A stretch of 64,000 bases of DNA. Source: Streptomyces sp. ISL-12. GTDB lineage: Bacteria > Actinomycetota > Actinomycetes > Streptomycetales > Streptomycetaceae. Positions 32,819 through 40,304 of this stretch are shown one piece after another. The position numbers were made by a program, and so were the translations under genes. Numbering within the stretch: position 1 is the stretch's first letter; every line of letters begins with the position of its first letter. The notes under the pieces were generated by a model. That model was not told the DNA's origin, ran no database searches, and saw only the letters and a list, made by a program, of their open reading frames with translations. Location of the stretch: contig NZ_JAGGOO010000016.1 in NCBI RefSeq assembly GCF_018614415.1, positions 62,001 to 126,000 on the forward strand, given 5' to 3'.

Positions 32819-33072
32819 GCCGTCACCAGCCGGGCCCCGACCAGGCGCGCCACCAGCGCGTCGACGTCCGCCGCCACCCGCTCCCGCTGCCCGGGGAAGG
32901 ACGTGGCGAGTTCCTCGACGATCTCCGGTACGCCGAGGCCGTCCCGCAGCAGCCGGACGACGGTGGCACCGGTGCGGTTGAGCATCCAGTAGCGGCCGGT
33001 GGACTCGTGCAACAGCACCATGCCGTCGTCGGTCTCGGCCGTGGTCACGTCGGGGGCGAGTGAATAGCTCAT
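32815..33072 (-). CDS. Lasso peptide B1 protein (PqqD-like RiPP recognition element)
   Basis: An 85-residue PqqD-fold protein: SLAPDVTTAETDDGMVLLHESTGRYWMLNRTGATVVRLLRDG gives the three-stranded sheet, and the C-terminal half gives the helices. It binds the leader (YxxPxL motif) and delivers it to the B2 protease and the cyclase. The ATG overlaps the cyclase stop (ATGA), and GAAGGGA lies upstream. Confidence 0.93.
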   Translation of the reverse strand: MSYSLAPDVTTAETDDGMVLLHESTGRYWMLNRTGATVVRLLRDGLGVPEIVEELATSFPGQRERVAADVDALVARLVGARLVTA

Positions 33073-34898
33073 CGGATTCCCTTCGCGGCACCGGTCCGCT
33101 CCCGGGCCGCCTCGACCGAGCGCAGCCACGACTCACAGGCCAGCGTGGAGACCATCGGGATGAAACTCCGTGGGGTGGGGTGCGGGGCGAGGAGCACGGA
33201 GCGGACCGCGACCGGGTCCACCAGGCCCAGCCGGGCCAGCCGCATGTCCTCGCCGAGCTCCAGCAGTTCCCGCCGGTGACGCCGCACACCGGCGTACACG
33301 TCGGCGCTGAACTCGCCCTTCGTGGTGCGCTCCAGGACCGGATCGGGGACGGTGCCGCGCAGCGCCGCCGTCAGCAGCGGCTTGGTCAGCCCCGGGCGGG
33401 TGCGGTCGGTGAGCCGCAGGGTGAGCGCCGCCTCCAGTACCTGGTCGTCGAGGTACGGGGCGTGGTACGAGACGCCGGAGCGGGAGGTGAGACGGTCGGT
33501 CAGACGGACGCTCGTCCCGCAGCGGCGTACGGCCTGGACGACCTCGTGCTGCGCGGGATCGGGGGAGTGGGGCTCGGCTCCCCGCTCCGCCGCGTCCCGG
33601 AGCAGCCGGCGGCAGACGTCGGCCGCCGGGGCGGTCACCCAGAACGGCAGCCGCGGGTGATGGCCCCAGCCGGTCAGTGGTTCACGGGGTCCCCGGATGG
33701 GCGTGGTGAGGGAGCGTGACGCCGCGTGCAGCCACTGGCCGTACGACGGGTCGCGCAGCAGGTTGCGCACCAGCGCGCCGAGCGGCCAGCGGTACATGCT
33801 GCGGGCCACCCGCAGCTCGGTGAGGGACCGCAGCGGCGCGCGGCGGGCCAGGGCGTGGAAGAAGGAGGGCGCCGGGTGGAAGAGCTCGTCGCCGCCGTGG
33901 CCCGTCAGGTGGACGGACACCTCGCGGGCGGCCAGCCGTTCGGCCACGTAGGTCATCGCCGCCGTCGTCCGCCACCAGGCGTACGGCGCCTCCAGGTCGT
34001 CCTCGGGGACGGGGCGGCCGGCGAACGAGTGCGGCACCTGAGACCAGGGCAGGACGAGGGACTCGGCGTCCGGCAGGTATCCGGCCGCCTGCCGTGCCCA
34101 CCAGGCGTCGTCGTTGGCGGGGTCCACGGCGTCCTTGCGGACGGTCACCAGCCTCCGGCAGCCCTCGTCCGCCGCGGTGAGCAGGGCCAGGCTGGTGGAG
34201 TCCAGTCCGCCGGACAGGTCGCAGCCGACGACGCCGGACCGCGTCCGCGCGGAGACCGCGCCCCGCAGCGCGGTCAGCACCTGCCGGGCGCTGCGCCCGA
34301 TCGGCTGGTCGGCCGGGGGAGGGGACCACCAGCGGACCGTGTGGTGGCTGCCGTCGCGTCGCACCCGGAGCCAGTGGCCGGGCCGCAGACAGGACACGGA
34401 GCGCCAGGCCGTGCGGCCGGTCAGCGGCCAGGGCGGCTGGGCCAGGAGATGGCAGACCACCGTGGTCTCGTCGACCTCGCCGCCCGACAGGGCCGCCAGG
34501 GGGTCCGGCCGGTCGGCCGCCAGGGTGAGGCCGTCGACGGTGGTGTGGAAGATCTCGCGGACACCCGAGAGGGAGCCCTGGGCGCGCGTCTCACCGTCGA
34601 AGGAGGCCAGGGTGTGGTAGCTGCCCGGGATCGCCCGCAGGGCGTCGCCGAGCCGGTCGAGGGTCGCACAGTGTCCGACCACGCGCGCGAGGTCCCCGGG
34701 GGTCGCCGCGAAGCAGCCGAGCAGGGCGACGCGGCGGGTACCGACGGAGGCGGTCAGGATCTCGTCGTCCGCCCAGGAACCGACGACCCAGGGACGCCCG
34801 GACGCGTGGGTGAGTATCCCGTCCGGTTCCCGGTGGCGCGACGGCACACCGGCGGCGACCGCGCCCAGCCGGTGGTCGGGCAGAACGAGAAACCGCAT
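33069..34898 (-). CDS. Lasso peptide macrolactam synthetase (asparagine synthase-like, C protein)
   Basis: A 609-residue AsnB homologue. The N-terminal ~200 residues are a glutaminase-like domain without the Cys2 nucleophile (starts MRFLVLPD). The synthetase domain has the ATP pyrophosphatase loop VGCDLSGGLDSTSLALL and the HLTGHGGDELF motif, and ends with GVSYHAPYLDDQVLEAAL, LTKPLLTAALRG and TTKGEFSADVY. It adenylates the ring Asp/Glu side chain and joins it to the N terminus of the core after leader removal. It lies 113 bp after the precursor gene, behind a strong hairpin. Confidence 0.94.
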   Translation of the reverse strand: MRFLVLPDHRLGAVAAGVPSRHREPDGILTHASGRPWVVGSWADDEILTASVGTRRVALLGCFAATPGDLARVVGHCATLDRLGDALRAIPGSYHTLASFDGETRAQGSLSGVREIFHTTVDGLTLAADRPDPLAALSGGEVDETTVVCHLLAQPPWPLTGRTAWRSVSCLRPGHWLRVRRDGSHHTVRWWSPPPADQPIGRSARQVLTALRGAVSARTRSGVVGCDLSGGLDSTSLALLTAADEGCRRLVTVRKDAVDPANDDAWWARQAAGYLPDAESLVLPWSQVPHSFAGRPVPEDDLEAPYAWWRTTAAMTYVAERLAAREVSVHLTGHGGDELFHPAPSFFHALARRAPLRSLTELRVARSMYRWPLGALVRNLLRDPSYGQWLHAASRSLTTPIRGPREPLTGWGHHPRLPFWVTAPAADVCRRLLRDAAERGAEPHSPDPAQHEVVQAVRRCGTSVRLTDRLTSRSGVSYHAPYLDDQVLEAALTLRLTDRTRPGLTKPLLTAALRGTVPDPVLERTTKGEFSADVYAGVRRHRRELLELGEDMRLARLGLVDPVAVRSVLLAPHPTPRSFIPMVSTLACESWLRSVEAARERTGAAKGIR

Positions 34899-34952
34899 GA
34901 GTCCTCCACTGGTCCACCGGAGCGAGCCGGTCCGACGTCGACGGGCGCACGT

Positions 34953-35002
34953 GCCGGCTCCCCCTCCCACGTGGTCACCGCGGGCGAGGCGGGGGAGCCG
35001 GC
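34953..35002 (-). terminator. Strong stem-loop between lasso precursor and cyclase genes
   Basis: GCCGGCTCCCCC (34953-34964) is perfectly complementary to GGGGGAGCCGGC (34991-35002), a 12-bp stem with a 26-base loop. It lies 9 bp after the precursor stop. It may act as a partial terminator or mRNA-stabilising element that keeps precursor mRNA in excess of the enzymes. Confidence 0.75.
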
Positions 35003-35011
35003 CCGGTGGGC

Positions 35012-35137
35012 TCAGCAGCCCAGCCACCAGCACAGGTCGTAGGCGTCCCAGCCCCAGACGCCCGTGTCCAGGGTGAGTTCCCTGAAGCCTCCGACCTCGA
35101 CCAGGGCGGGCGGCTCGTACACGGTGTTCTCGCTCAT
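35012..35137 (-). CDS. Lasso peptide precursor (41 aa)
   Basis: A 41-codon gene, ATG 35137 to TGA, preceded by GGGGAGGTGA. The leader (about 1-25) has the RRE-binding pattern YEPPALVEVGGF (Tyr7, Pro10, Leu12, Gly16). The C-terminal part reads GVWGWDAYDLCWWLGC. Taking Gly26 as residue 1 gives a 9-residue ring closed on Asp34. Applying the usual Thr at -2 (Thr25) puts Val27 first and gives an 8-residue ring to the same Asp34. Four Trp and two Cys (36 and 41, both after the ring) are notable. A disulfide in the tail would resemble the class IV lasso peptide LP2006. Five processing/export genes follow on the same strand. Confidence 0.92.
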   Translation of the reverse strand: MSENTVYEPPALVEVGGFRELTLDTGVWGWDAYDLCWWLGC

Positions 35138-35386
35138 GTCGTTCACCTCCCCTCGCATTCGCGCTCACTGCCGGCGGAAGGCCGCAGTGCTGCCCCCGTT
35201 CGTGCTTCATGCTGGGCAGGTGGGTGCAAATGTAGGGACGCGCCGGTCCCGGGCGCCCGAGCGGAACGTCCCGGTGAAGTCCCCTTTCTGTCCTGGTACA
35301 TGGACAGCGCGATGAGCGAGCCTGAAAACTGGCCGGACGGCTCGCGGGGGCCGGCTCACCGAGGACGGCGGGAGGGACGGATCCGG
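35138..35386. promoter_or_regulatory. Divergent promoter region of the lasso operon
   Basis: 249 bp between the lasso precursor and a divergent secreted-protein gene. On the minus strand TACATT (about 35236) is a possible -10 for the lasso operon, without a good -35. No regulator gene of the cluster is visible nearby. Confidence 0.4.
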
Positions 35387-36172
35387 ATGCATTCCGCTCG
35401 GGGGACCCGGTACGGCAGAAGACGAGCGCTGCGCGGCGCCCTGGGAGTCGCCGGCGCCCTGGCGCTGGGGACGGCGGCTTCCCGCTCACCGGCACGGGCC
35501 GCCGCCGGACACCGGGCCGGCCCCGTCCTCCCCGAGGTGCCGGGCATGCTCGGCGACCGGCTGGCGAACGAATTCTGGTACCAGTTCGACGAGGCGACCT
35601 ATTTCCGGCAGTCACCGCGACTGCGGGAAGCCTATGCGGAAATGGCCCGGTACCTCGGCGGGAACGCGTTGACCGGTGTCCGCGACGCGTGGGTGAGAAC
35701 CGGGGCAGAACCCGGTTATCCGGAGACGTACGCCGCCTTTCTCGAACCGGTGCGCGAACCGCTCCGGGTGATTTCCCGCGCTCAGGTCGAGGTCTTCGAC
35801 AGGTATTACGGCCGGCGTCCCGACGGCATTCTCGACGCGATGTCGTACTTCGCCCAAGGGGTGCTGTTCGATCCGCGCAGGGCGCCACAGGAGTCCGAAG
35901 TGCACACCATGAACGGGGACCCGCCGCTCGCTTACCACACCTGGCACGCCTACCAGTACGCGAGCGTCCTGCTGGACGTCGACCGACGGTTCTGGGCCGC
36001 GATGATTCCCGTCAACGGGTTCGCGTGGGCGCTGCAGCTGGTGGCGAAGCCGGACACCCGGACCGTCAACCCCCCGCTGCCCCGGCCGACGGTGGCACGG
36101 GTGGCGGCGTCCTGGCTGCCGCGCGGCCCGCGGCGCATCGACGCGGACCTGCTGGCGTTCCATCACCGCTGA
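35387..36172 (+). CDS. Tat-exported protein of unknown function
   Basis: A 261-residue protein beginning with a Tat-type signal: GRRRALRGALGVAGALALGTAASRSPARAAA (about 10-40). The mature part is helical and rich in aromatic residues (LANEFWYQFDEATYFRQSPRLREAYAEMARYLGG, VEVFDRYYGRRPDGILDAMSYFAQGVLFDP, YHTWHAYQYASVLLDVDRRFWAAM). I do not recognise the family. Codon use includes more A/T third positions (ttt, att, tat) than its neighbours, hinting at recent acquisition. The ATG at 35387 is favoured by GGAGGG; an in-frame ATG exists at 35300. It is divergent from the lasso cluster, and any functional tie is speculative. Confidence 0.8.
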   Translation: MHSARGTRYGRRRALRGALGVAGALALGTAASRSPARAAAGHRAGPVLPEVPGMLGDRLANEFWYQFDEATYFRQSPRLREAYAEMARYLGGNALTGVRDAWVRTGAEPGYPETYAAFLEPVREPLRVISRAQVEVFDRYYGRRPDGILDAMSYFAQGVLFDPRRAPQESEVHTMNGDPPLAYHTWHAYQYASVLLDVDRRFWAAMIPVNGFAWALQLVAKPDTRTVNPPLPRPTVARVAASWLPRGPRRIDADLLAFHHR

Positions 36173-36223
36173 CGCGAAGGGGCGGGCGTACGGCCCCCGG
36201 TACGCCCGCGCCCCCTTCGCGTC
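36171..36223. terminator. Long bidirectional hairpin terminator
   Basis: GACGCGAAGGGGCGGGCGTAC (36171-36191, overlapping the stop codon) pairs with the segment 36200-36223 (GTACGCCC...CCCTTCGCGTC) around an 8-base loop. The stem has about 20 pairs with one small bulge. It separates the convergent secreted-protein and MarR genes. Confidence 0.85.
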
Positions 36224-36258
36224 ACCTGGTCCGCCGTCCGCCTGCCCTCCGCCGGGCG

Positions 36259-36744
36259 TCAGGCGGGACGTTCCGCCGGGTCGGGGCGCGGCCACGGCAT
36301 CCCGTGCAGTCGCTCGATGTCCGAGTTGAAGCGCTGGAGCAGGTCGGCGAAGGCGGCGATGTCCTCCTCCGGCCAGTCGGTCATGATCCGGTCCAGACTT
36401 GCCACCAAGCCGGTGCGCTCCTCGTCCAGACGCCGCTCGCCCTCCTCGGTGATGCGGAACTTGCGGGCCAGGCCGCCGTCGGGGTCGGGGATGCGCTCGA
36501 CCAGACCGGCCCGCATGGCGGCCGCCGTCTGCCGGTTGAGCGTGGAGACGTCCAGCCCGAACGCGTCGCCCAGCTGCCCGATCGACATCGGGCCCTGCAC
36601 GCGGATACGGCTGAGCAGGATGTAGGCGCTGCGGTCCAGGACACTGCCGGTGCGTCGGCCTTTGCTCTTGTGCAGATGCATATAACGGCTCAGCAGCATC
36701 TGCTCGAACTCCACCCGTTCCGTAGCCCTGTCCGCCCTGTTCAC
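36259..36744 (-). CDS. MarR family regulator
   Basis: A 161-residue winged-helix regulator. SAYILLSRIRVQGPMSIGQLGDAFGLDVSTLNRQTAAAMRAGLVERIPDPDGGLARKFRITEEGERRL is the MarR DNA-binding domain with its wing, flanked by dimerisation helices. The GTG at 36744 is chosen for AGAGGG upstream. It is divergent from a drug-efflux-type MFS gene, the usual MarR repressor/efflux arrangement. The ligand is probably a toxic phenolic or antibiotic. Confidence 0.9.
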   Translation of the reverse strand: MNRADRATERVEFEQMLLSRYMHLHKSKGRRTGSVLDRSAYILLSRIRVQGPMSIGQLGDAFGLDVSTLNRQTAAAMRAGLVERIPDPDGGLARKFRITEEGERRLDEERTGLVASLDRIMTDWPEEDIAAFADLLQRFNSDIERLHGMPWPRPDPAERPA

Positions 36745-36831
36745 AAGCCCTCTTCTCCGCCCTCTGCGTCGCCGTGCGCACCCTCGGACCCAGTCGGCTC
36801 CATCATATGCACTCGACACATCATGTGGTAG

Positions 36832-36848
36832 ATACACAAGCTATGTAT
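36832..36848. promoter_or_regulatory. Candidate MarR operator
   Basis: ATACA (36832-36836) and TGTAT (36844-36848) form an inverted repeat in the AT-rich marR/MFS spacer. A second symmetry, CATCATA and TATGATG, flanks it, and CACATCATGTG lies beside it. These are typical of MarR sites, which are short palindromes over divergent promoters. Confidence 0.5.
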
Positions 36849-36909
36849 GATGCACACCGCGTCTCGGTGGAGACGCCGTCACTCATCCAGGTTTCGCAGA
36901 GGAGCTCCC

Positions 36910-38364
36910 ATGGACGGCCCCCAGCCGACCACCGCCCGCCCGGGCGGCGTCGTCGCCACACTCGCCCTGGCAGGCACCGTCGCCGCGGTCATGCAGACGC
37001 TGGTGACCCCCCTGATCGCGGAGATGCCGCAGATCCTGCACACCAGCTCCTCGAACGCGGCCTGGGTGGTCACCGTCACCCTCCTCGTCGCGGGGGTGTG
37101 CGTGCCCGTCTCGGGCCGGCTCGGTGACCTGGTCGGCAAGCGGCGGATGCTGCTGGTCTGCGCGGTGCCACTGGTCGTCGGGTCGGTGGTGTGCGCCCTC
37201 TCCTCCTCCGTCGTGCCGATGATCGTCGGCCGCGGACTGCAGGGGATGGGCATGGGCATGGTGCCGCTGGGCATCGCGCTGCTGCGCGACGTCGTCCCGG
37301 CGGAGAAGCTGAGCGGCTCCATCGCCCTGGTCAGCGCCTCCATGGGCATCGGCGGCGCCATCGGCCTGCCGCTGGCCGCCGCCGTGGCCCAGTACGCGAA
37401 CTGGCGGACGCTGTTCTGGGGTTCGGCCGGCCTCGCCCTGCTGATCGGCGCCCTGATCTTCTTCGTCGTCCCGGACGTCCCGGCCGGCGCCAAGGGACAG
37501 CGGTTCGACGCCCCGGGCGCGGTCGGGCTCGCCATCGGCCTGGTCTCCCTGCTCCTGGCGATCTCCAAGGGCGCCGACTGGGGCTGGAGTTCGGGCACCA
37601 CACTGGGCCTGTTCGCCCTCGCGCTCGTCGCGCTCGTCGCCTGGGGCTTCTACGAGCTGCGCACCCGCGACCCGCTGATCGACCTGCGCACCACGGCCCG
37701 CCCCCGCGTGCTGCTCACCAACGCGTCCTCGATCCTCATCGGCGTCGGCATGTACGCCTTCATGCTGATCGCGCCGCAGCTGCTCCAGTTCCCCGAGGCC
37801 ACGGGCTACGGCCTGGGACAGTCGATGCTGGCGGCGGGCCTGTACCTCGCTCCCGGCGGCGTGATGATGATGATCGTCTCCCCGCTGGGCGGCAAGCTCA
37901 TCAACTCCCGCGGCCCCAAGCCCGCCCTGATCCTCGGCGCGCTGGTGATAGCCGTCGGGTACGGCCTCGCCCTCCCGCTGATGGGGACCGCCTGGGGTCT
38001 GATGGTCGCCGGTATCGTGATCAACAGCGGTGTCGCCCTGGCCTACGGTGCCATGCCCGCGCTGATCATGAGCGCGGTCCCGCTCTCCGAGACGGCGGCG
38101 GCCAACGGCTTCAACGCCCTGATGCGCTCCCTCGGCACGACCATCGGTTCGGCGGTGATCGGTGTCGTCCTGGCACAGATGACCGTCACCCTGGGCGGCT
38201 ACTCGCTCGCCTCCGAGGACGGCTTCCGTACGGGACTGCTGATCGGCTGCGGTGTCGCGCTGGTGTCGGCCGCCGTGGCCTGCCTGATCCCCGCCCTGCG
38301 CGCGGACAGCGGTGCGGCCGCGGACGAGCAGACCCCGGCCGAGAAGGCGCCGACCCGCGCCTGA
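36910..38364 (+). CDS. MFS drug efflux transporter, DHA2 (14-helix) family
   Basis: A 484-residue carrier. MQTLVTPLIAEMPQILHTSSSNAAWVVTVTLLVAGVCVPVSGRLGDLVGKRRML gives helices 1-2 and motif A. IVGRGLQGMGMGMVPLGIALLRD is motif B, and GGAIGLPLAAAVAQYANWRTLFW is motif C of drug:H+ antiporters. About 14 helices can be drawn. Start ATG at 36910, with GAGGAGC upstream. Divergent from, and probably repressed by, the MarR protein. Substrates unknown. Confidence 0.92.
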   Translation: MDGPQPTTARPGGVVATLALAGTVAAVMQTLVTPLIAEMPQILHTSSSNAAWVVTVTLLVAGVCVPVSGRLGDLVGKRRMLLVCAVPLVVGSVVCALSSSVVPMIVGRGLQGMGMGMVPLGIALLRDVVPAEKLSGSIALVSASMGIGGAIGLPLAAAVAQYANWRTLFWGSAGLALLIGALIFFVVPDVPAGAKGQRFDAPGAVGLAIGLVSLLLAISKGADWGWSSGTTLGLFALALVALVAWGFYELRTRDPLIDLRTTARPRVLLTNASSILIGVGMYAFMLIAPQLLQFPEATGYGLGQSMLAAGLYLAPGGVMMMIVSPLGGKLINSRGPKPALILGALVIAVGYGLALPLMGTAWGLMVAGIVINSGVALAYGAMPALIMSAVPLSETAAANGFNALMRSLGTTIGSAVIGVVLAQMTVTLGGYSLASEDGFRTGLLIGCGVALVSAAVACLIPALRADSGAAADEQTPAEKAPTRA

Positions 38365-38376
38365 ACCGACACGGGC

Positions 38377-38394
38377 GCCCGGTGTTCACCGGGC
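38377..38394 (+). terminator. Hairpin after the MFS gene
   Basis: GCCCGGTG-TT-CACCGGGC is a perfect inverted repeat 13 bp after the stop codon. The following 240 bp to the next gene are very GC-rich, and no gene was found in them. Confidence 0.6.
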
Positions 38395-38632
38395 ACCCGC
38401 CGGGCCCGGCATCAGGAACAGGGCCCCGCCCGAGGCGAGCGGGGCTGCCCGGCTCACGCCTCCGCACGGCCCCGCACCCGCCCCGCGCGGCCGCACCGGC
38501 CCCGCACAGCGCCCCCGCTCCGTTCACGGCCCGGCCGAACCGGGCATCCCCTCCGCGAGTCCGCCGCAGCCGGAGGGCGGGAACCCGACCGCCGGTTCCC
38601 GGCCCCCGGCCCCGCGACCGAGGAGGCCCCGC

Positions 38633-40096
38633 ATGATCCGTACCGGCCAGCAGTACAAGGAATCCCTCTCTCCCGACCGGCAGATCTGGATCGACGGCGA
38701 ACGCGTCAAGGACGTCACCGCACACCCCCAGTTCGCCCCGATCGTCGGCATCCGCGCCCGTATCCACGACCTCGCCCACGAGGCCGCCACCCAGGACGTC
38801 ATGTCCTACGCCGATCCGGCGACCGGCGAGCGCCACAGCGTCGCCTGCAAACCGCCGCTCACCCAGCGGGACTGGCACGACAAGCGCGCCGCCGTCGACA
38901 CCGTGCTGGACGAGGCGCGCGGCGTCGTCACCCGGGTCGGCGACGAGACGGTCGGCGAGATGTGGTCGCTCCTCGACGGACAGCGGGTCCTCGACGAACT
39001 GGACCCGCGGTTCTCCGCGAACATCCGGCGTCACGTCGCCCGTTCGGTGACCGATGACCTGTTCCACGTCTCGGCCGACACCGACCCCAAGGGCGACCGG
39101 TCCAAACGCCCCCAGGACCAGGACCCCGACCTGCTGCTGCGCGTGGTCCGCGAGACCGACAGCGGCATCGTCGTGCGCGGCGCCAAGTACGAGACCGCGG
39201 CGGCCTACGCGAACCAGGCGTTCGTCAAACCGGCCGTCGCCGACTGGGGTGGCACCGAACTCTCGGAGTACGCCGCCGGGTTCATCGTCGACATGAACAC
39301 CAGGGGCCTGAAATTCCTCTGCCGCACCGGGTTCGCCGGCCGCGGCAAGGCCGAGGACTACCCCCTGTCCCACCGCGTCGACGAGATCGACACCCTGGTG
39401 GTCTTCGACGACGTCGAGATCCCCTGGGAGGACGTGCTGTTCCACCGGCACACCGAGGCCGCCGCCCTGCTCCGCACCACCCTGCACCGCTACTCGGCGC
39501 TGCCCTTCACCCACCGCACCCTGCGCCTGGCCGACCTCATGATCGGCGCCGCGCTGTGGAACGTACGGCAGACCGGGCTGGAACGCCGCCCGGCGGTGCG
39601 GGAGAAGCTGGCCCAGCTGGCCTGCTACCGCGAGAGCGTCAACGCCCATCTCACCGCGGCGATCGCGATGGGCACGACGTCACCCGGCGGACTGTTCATG
39701 CCGGACCAGTCCCTGCTGCACACCGGCCGGGTCCTGGCCTGCTCCCAACTGCCGCAGATGACACACCTCGCCCGTGAGCTGTGCGGCGGCCAGATCTGCG
39801 TCACCCCGGACTCGGCGAGCTTCGCCGACCCCGAGGCCGGCCGCTGGCTGGAGAAGTTCTACTCGATCGACGAGAACTGGGTGGCCGACGACCGGCGCAA
39901 GCTCCTCGCCTTCGCCCGCGACCTGCTCAACTCCGACTACGCCGGGCACCGCCTCACCTTCCAGCTCTTCGCGCAGGGCCCGCCCTTCGCCCAACTGGCC
40001 GCCGTCTACCACGCCTTCGACTGGAGCGGCCCGCTGGACCTGGTCCGCGACGCCGCCGGACTGTCCGACCGTGTACGGGGCCCGGAGCGGGACTGA
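38633..40096 (+). CDS. 4-hydroxyphenylacetate 3-monooxygenase (HpaB/PvcC) family
   Basis: A 487-residue FADH2-dependent hydroxylase of the HpaB family. MIRTGQQYKESLSPDRQIWIDGERVKDVTAHPQFAPIVGIRARIHDLAHE is the characteristic N terminus. VDWRSP-like barrel motifs are absent, while LSEYAAGFIVDMNTRGLKFLCRTGF, VFDDVEIPWEDVLFHRH and LARELCGGQICVTPDSASF are the FAD- and substrate-binding regions. AGGAGG lies upstream of the ATG. Such enzymes hydroxylate phenols or peptide tyrosine-derived groups, using free reduced flavin from a separate reductase that is not seen here. The substrate is unknown. It is followed by the RAE-controlled rifamycin unit but has its own leader region. Confidence 0.88.
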   Translation: MIRTGQQYKESLSPDRQIWIDGERVKDVTAHPQFAPIVGIRARIHDLAHEAATQDVMSYADPATGERHSVACKPPLTQRDWHDKRAAVDTVLDEARGVVTRVGDETVGEMWSLLDGQRVLDELDPRFSANIRRHVARSVTDDLFHVSADTDPKGDRSKRPQDQDPDLLLRVVRETDSGIVVRGAKYETAAAYANQAFVKPAVADWGGTELSEYAAGFIVDMNTRGLKFLCRTGFAGRGKAEDYPLSHRVDEIDTLVVFDDVEIPWEDVLFHRHTEAAALLRTTLHRYSALPFTHRTLRLADLMIGAALWNVRQTGLERRPAVREKLAQLACYRESVNAHLTAAIAMGTTSPGGLFMPDQSLLHTGRVLACSQLPQMTHLARELCGGQICVTPDSASFADPEAGRWLEKFYSIDENWVADDRRKLLAFARDLLNSDYAGHRLTFQLFAQGPPFAQLAAVYHAFDWSGPLDLVRDAAGLSDRVRGPERD

Positions 40097-40224
40097 CGAA
40101 CGCCGCCGTACGGCACCGGCCCGGCCGCCGGCGCGTACGCGCACGGCTCGGCTCGGCTCGGAATGCCCGGGGGAACGGCGGAGGGAGGTACCCGCTCTCC
40201 GCCACTCTCAACGTATAGCGCACG

Positions 40225-40247
40225 GGGGGCCTTGCGGCAAGGCCCCC
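40225..40247 (+). promoter_or_regulatory. Rifamycin-associated element (RAE)-like palindrome
   Basis: GGGGGCCTTGC and GCAAGGCCCCC form a perfect 23-bp palindrome around a single G. It contains the TTGCGGCAAGGCCC core I recall for the RAE found upstream of rifamycin-inactivating genes in actinobacteria. It lies directly after a TATAGC-like -10 (about 40214) and 57 bp before the glycosyltransferase start. Confidence 0.8.
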
Positions 40248-40304
40248 GTCGTGCCGCAGAATGACCGGCCTGAGCCCAGGACCAGCGAAAACGGGAGTCG
40301 CCGA

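Noticed and set aside
33069..35888. Single 939-residue protein covering the lasso cyclase and upstream DNA
   Set aside because: The cyclase starts at MRFLVLPD (34898); the upstream extension runs antisense through the secreted-protein gene and across the precursor in the wrong frame.
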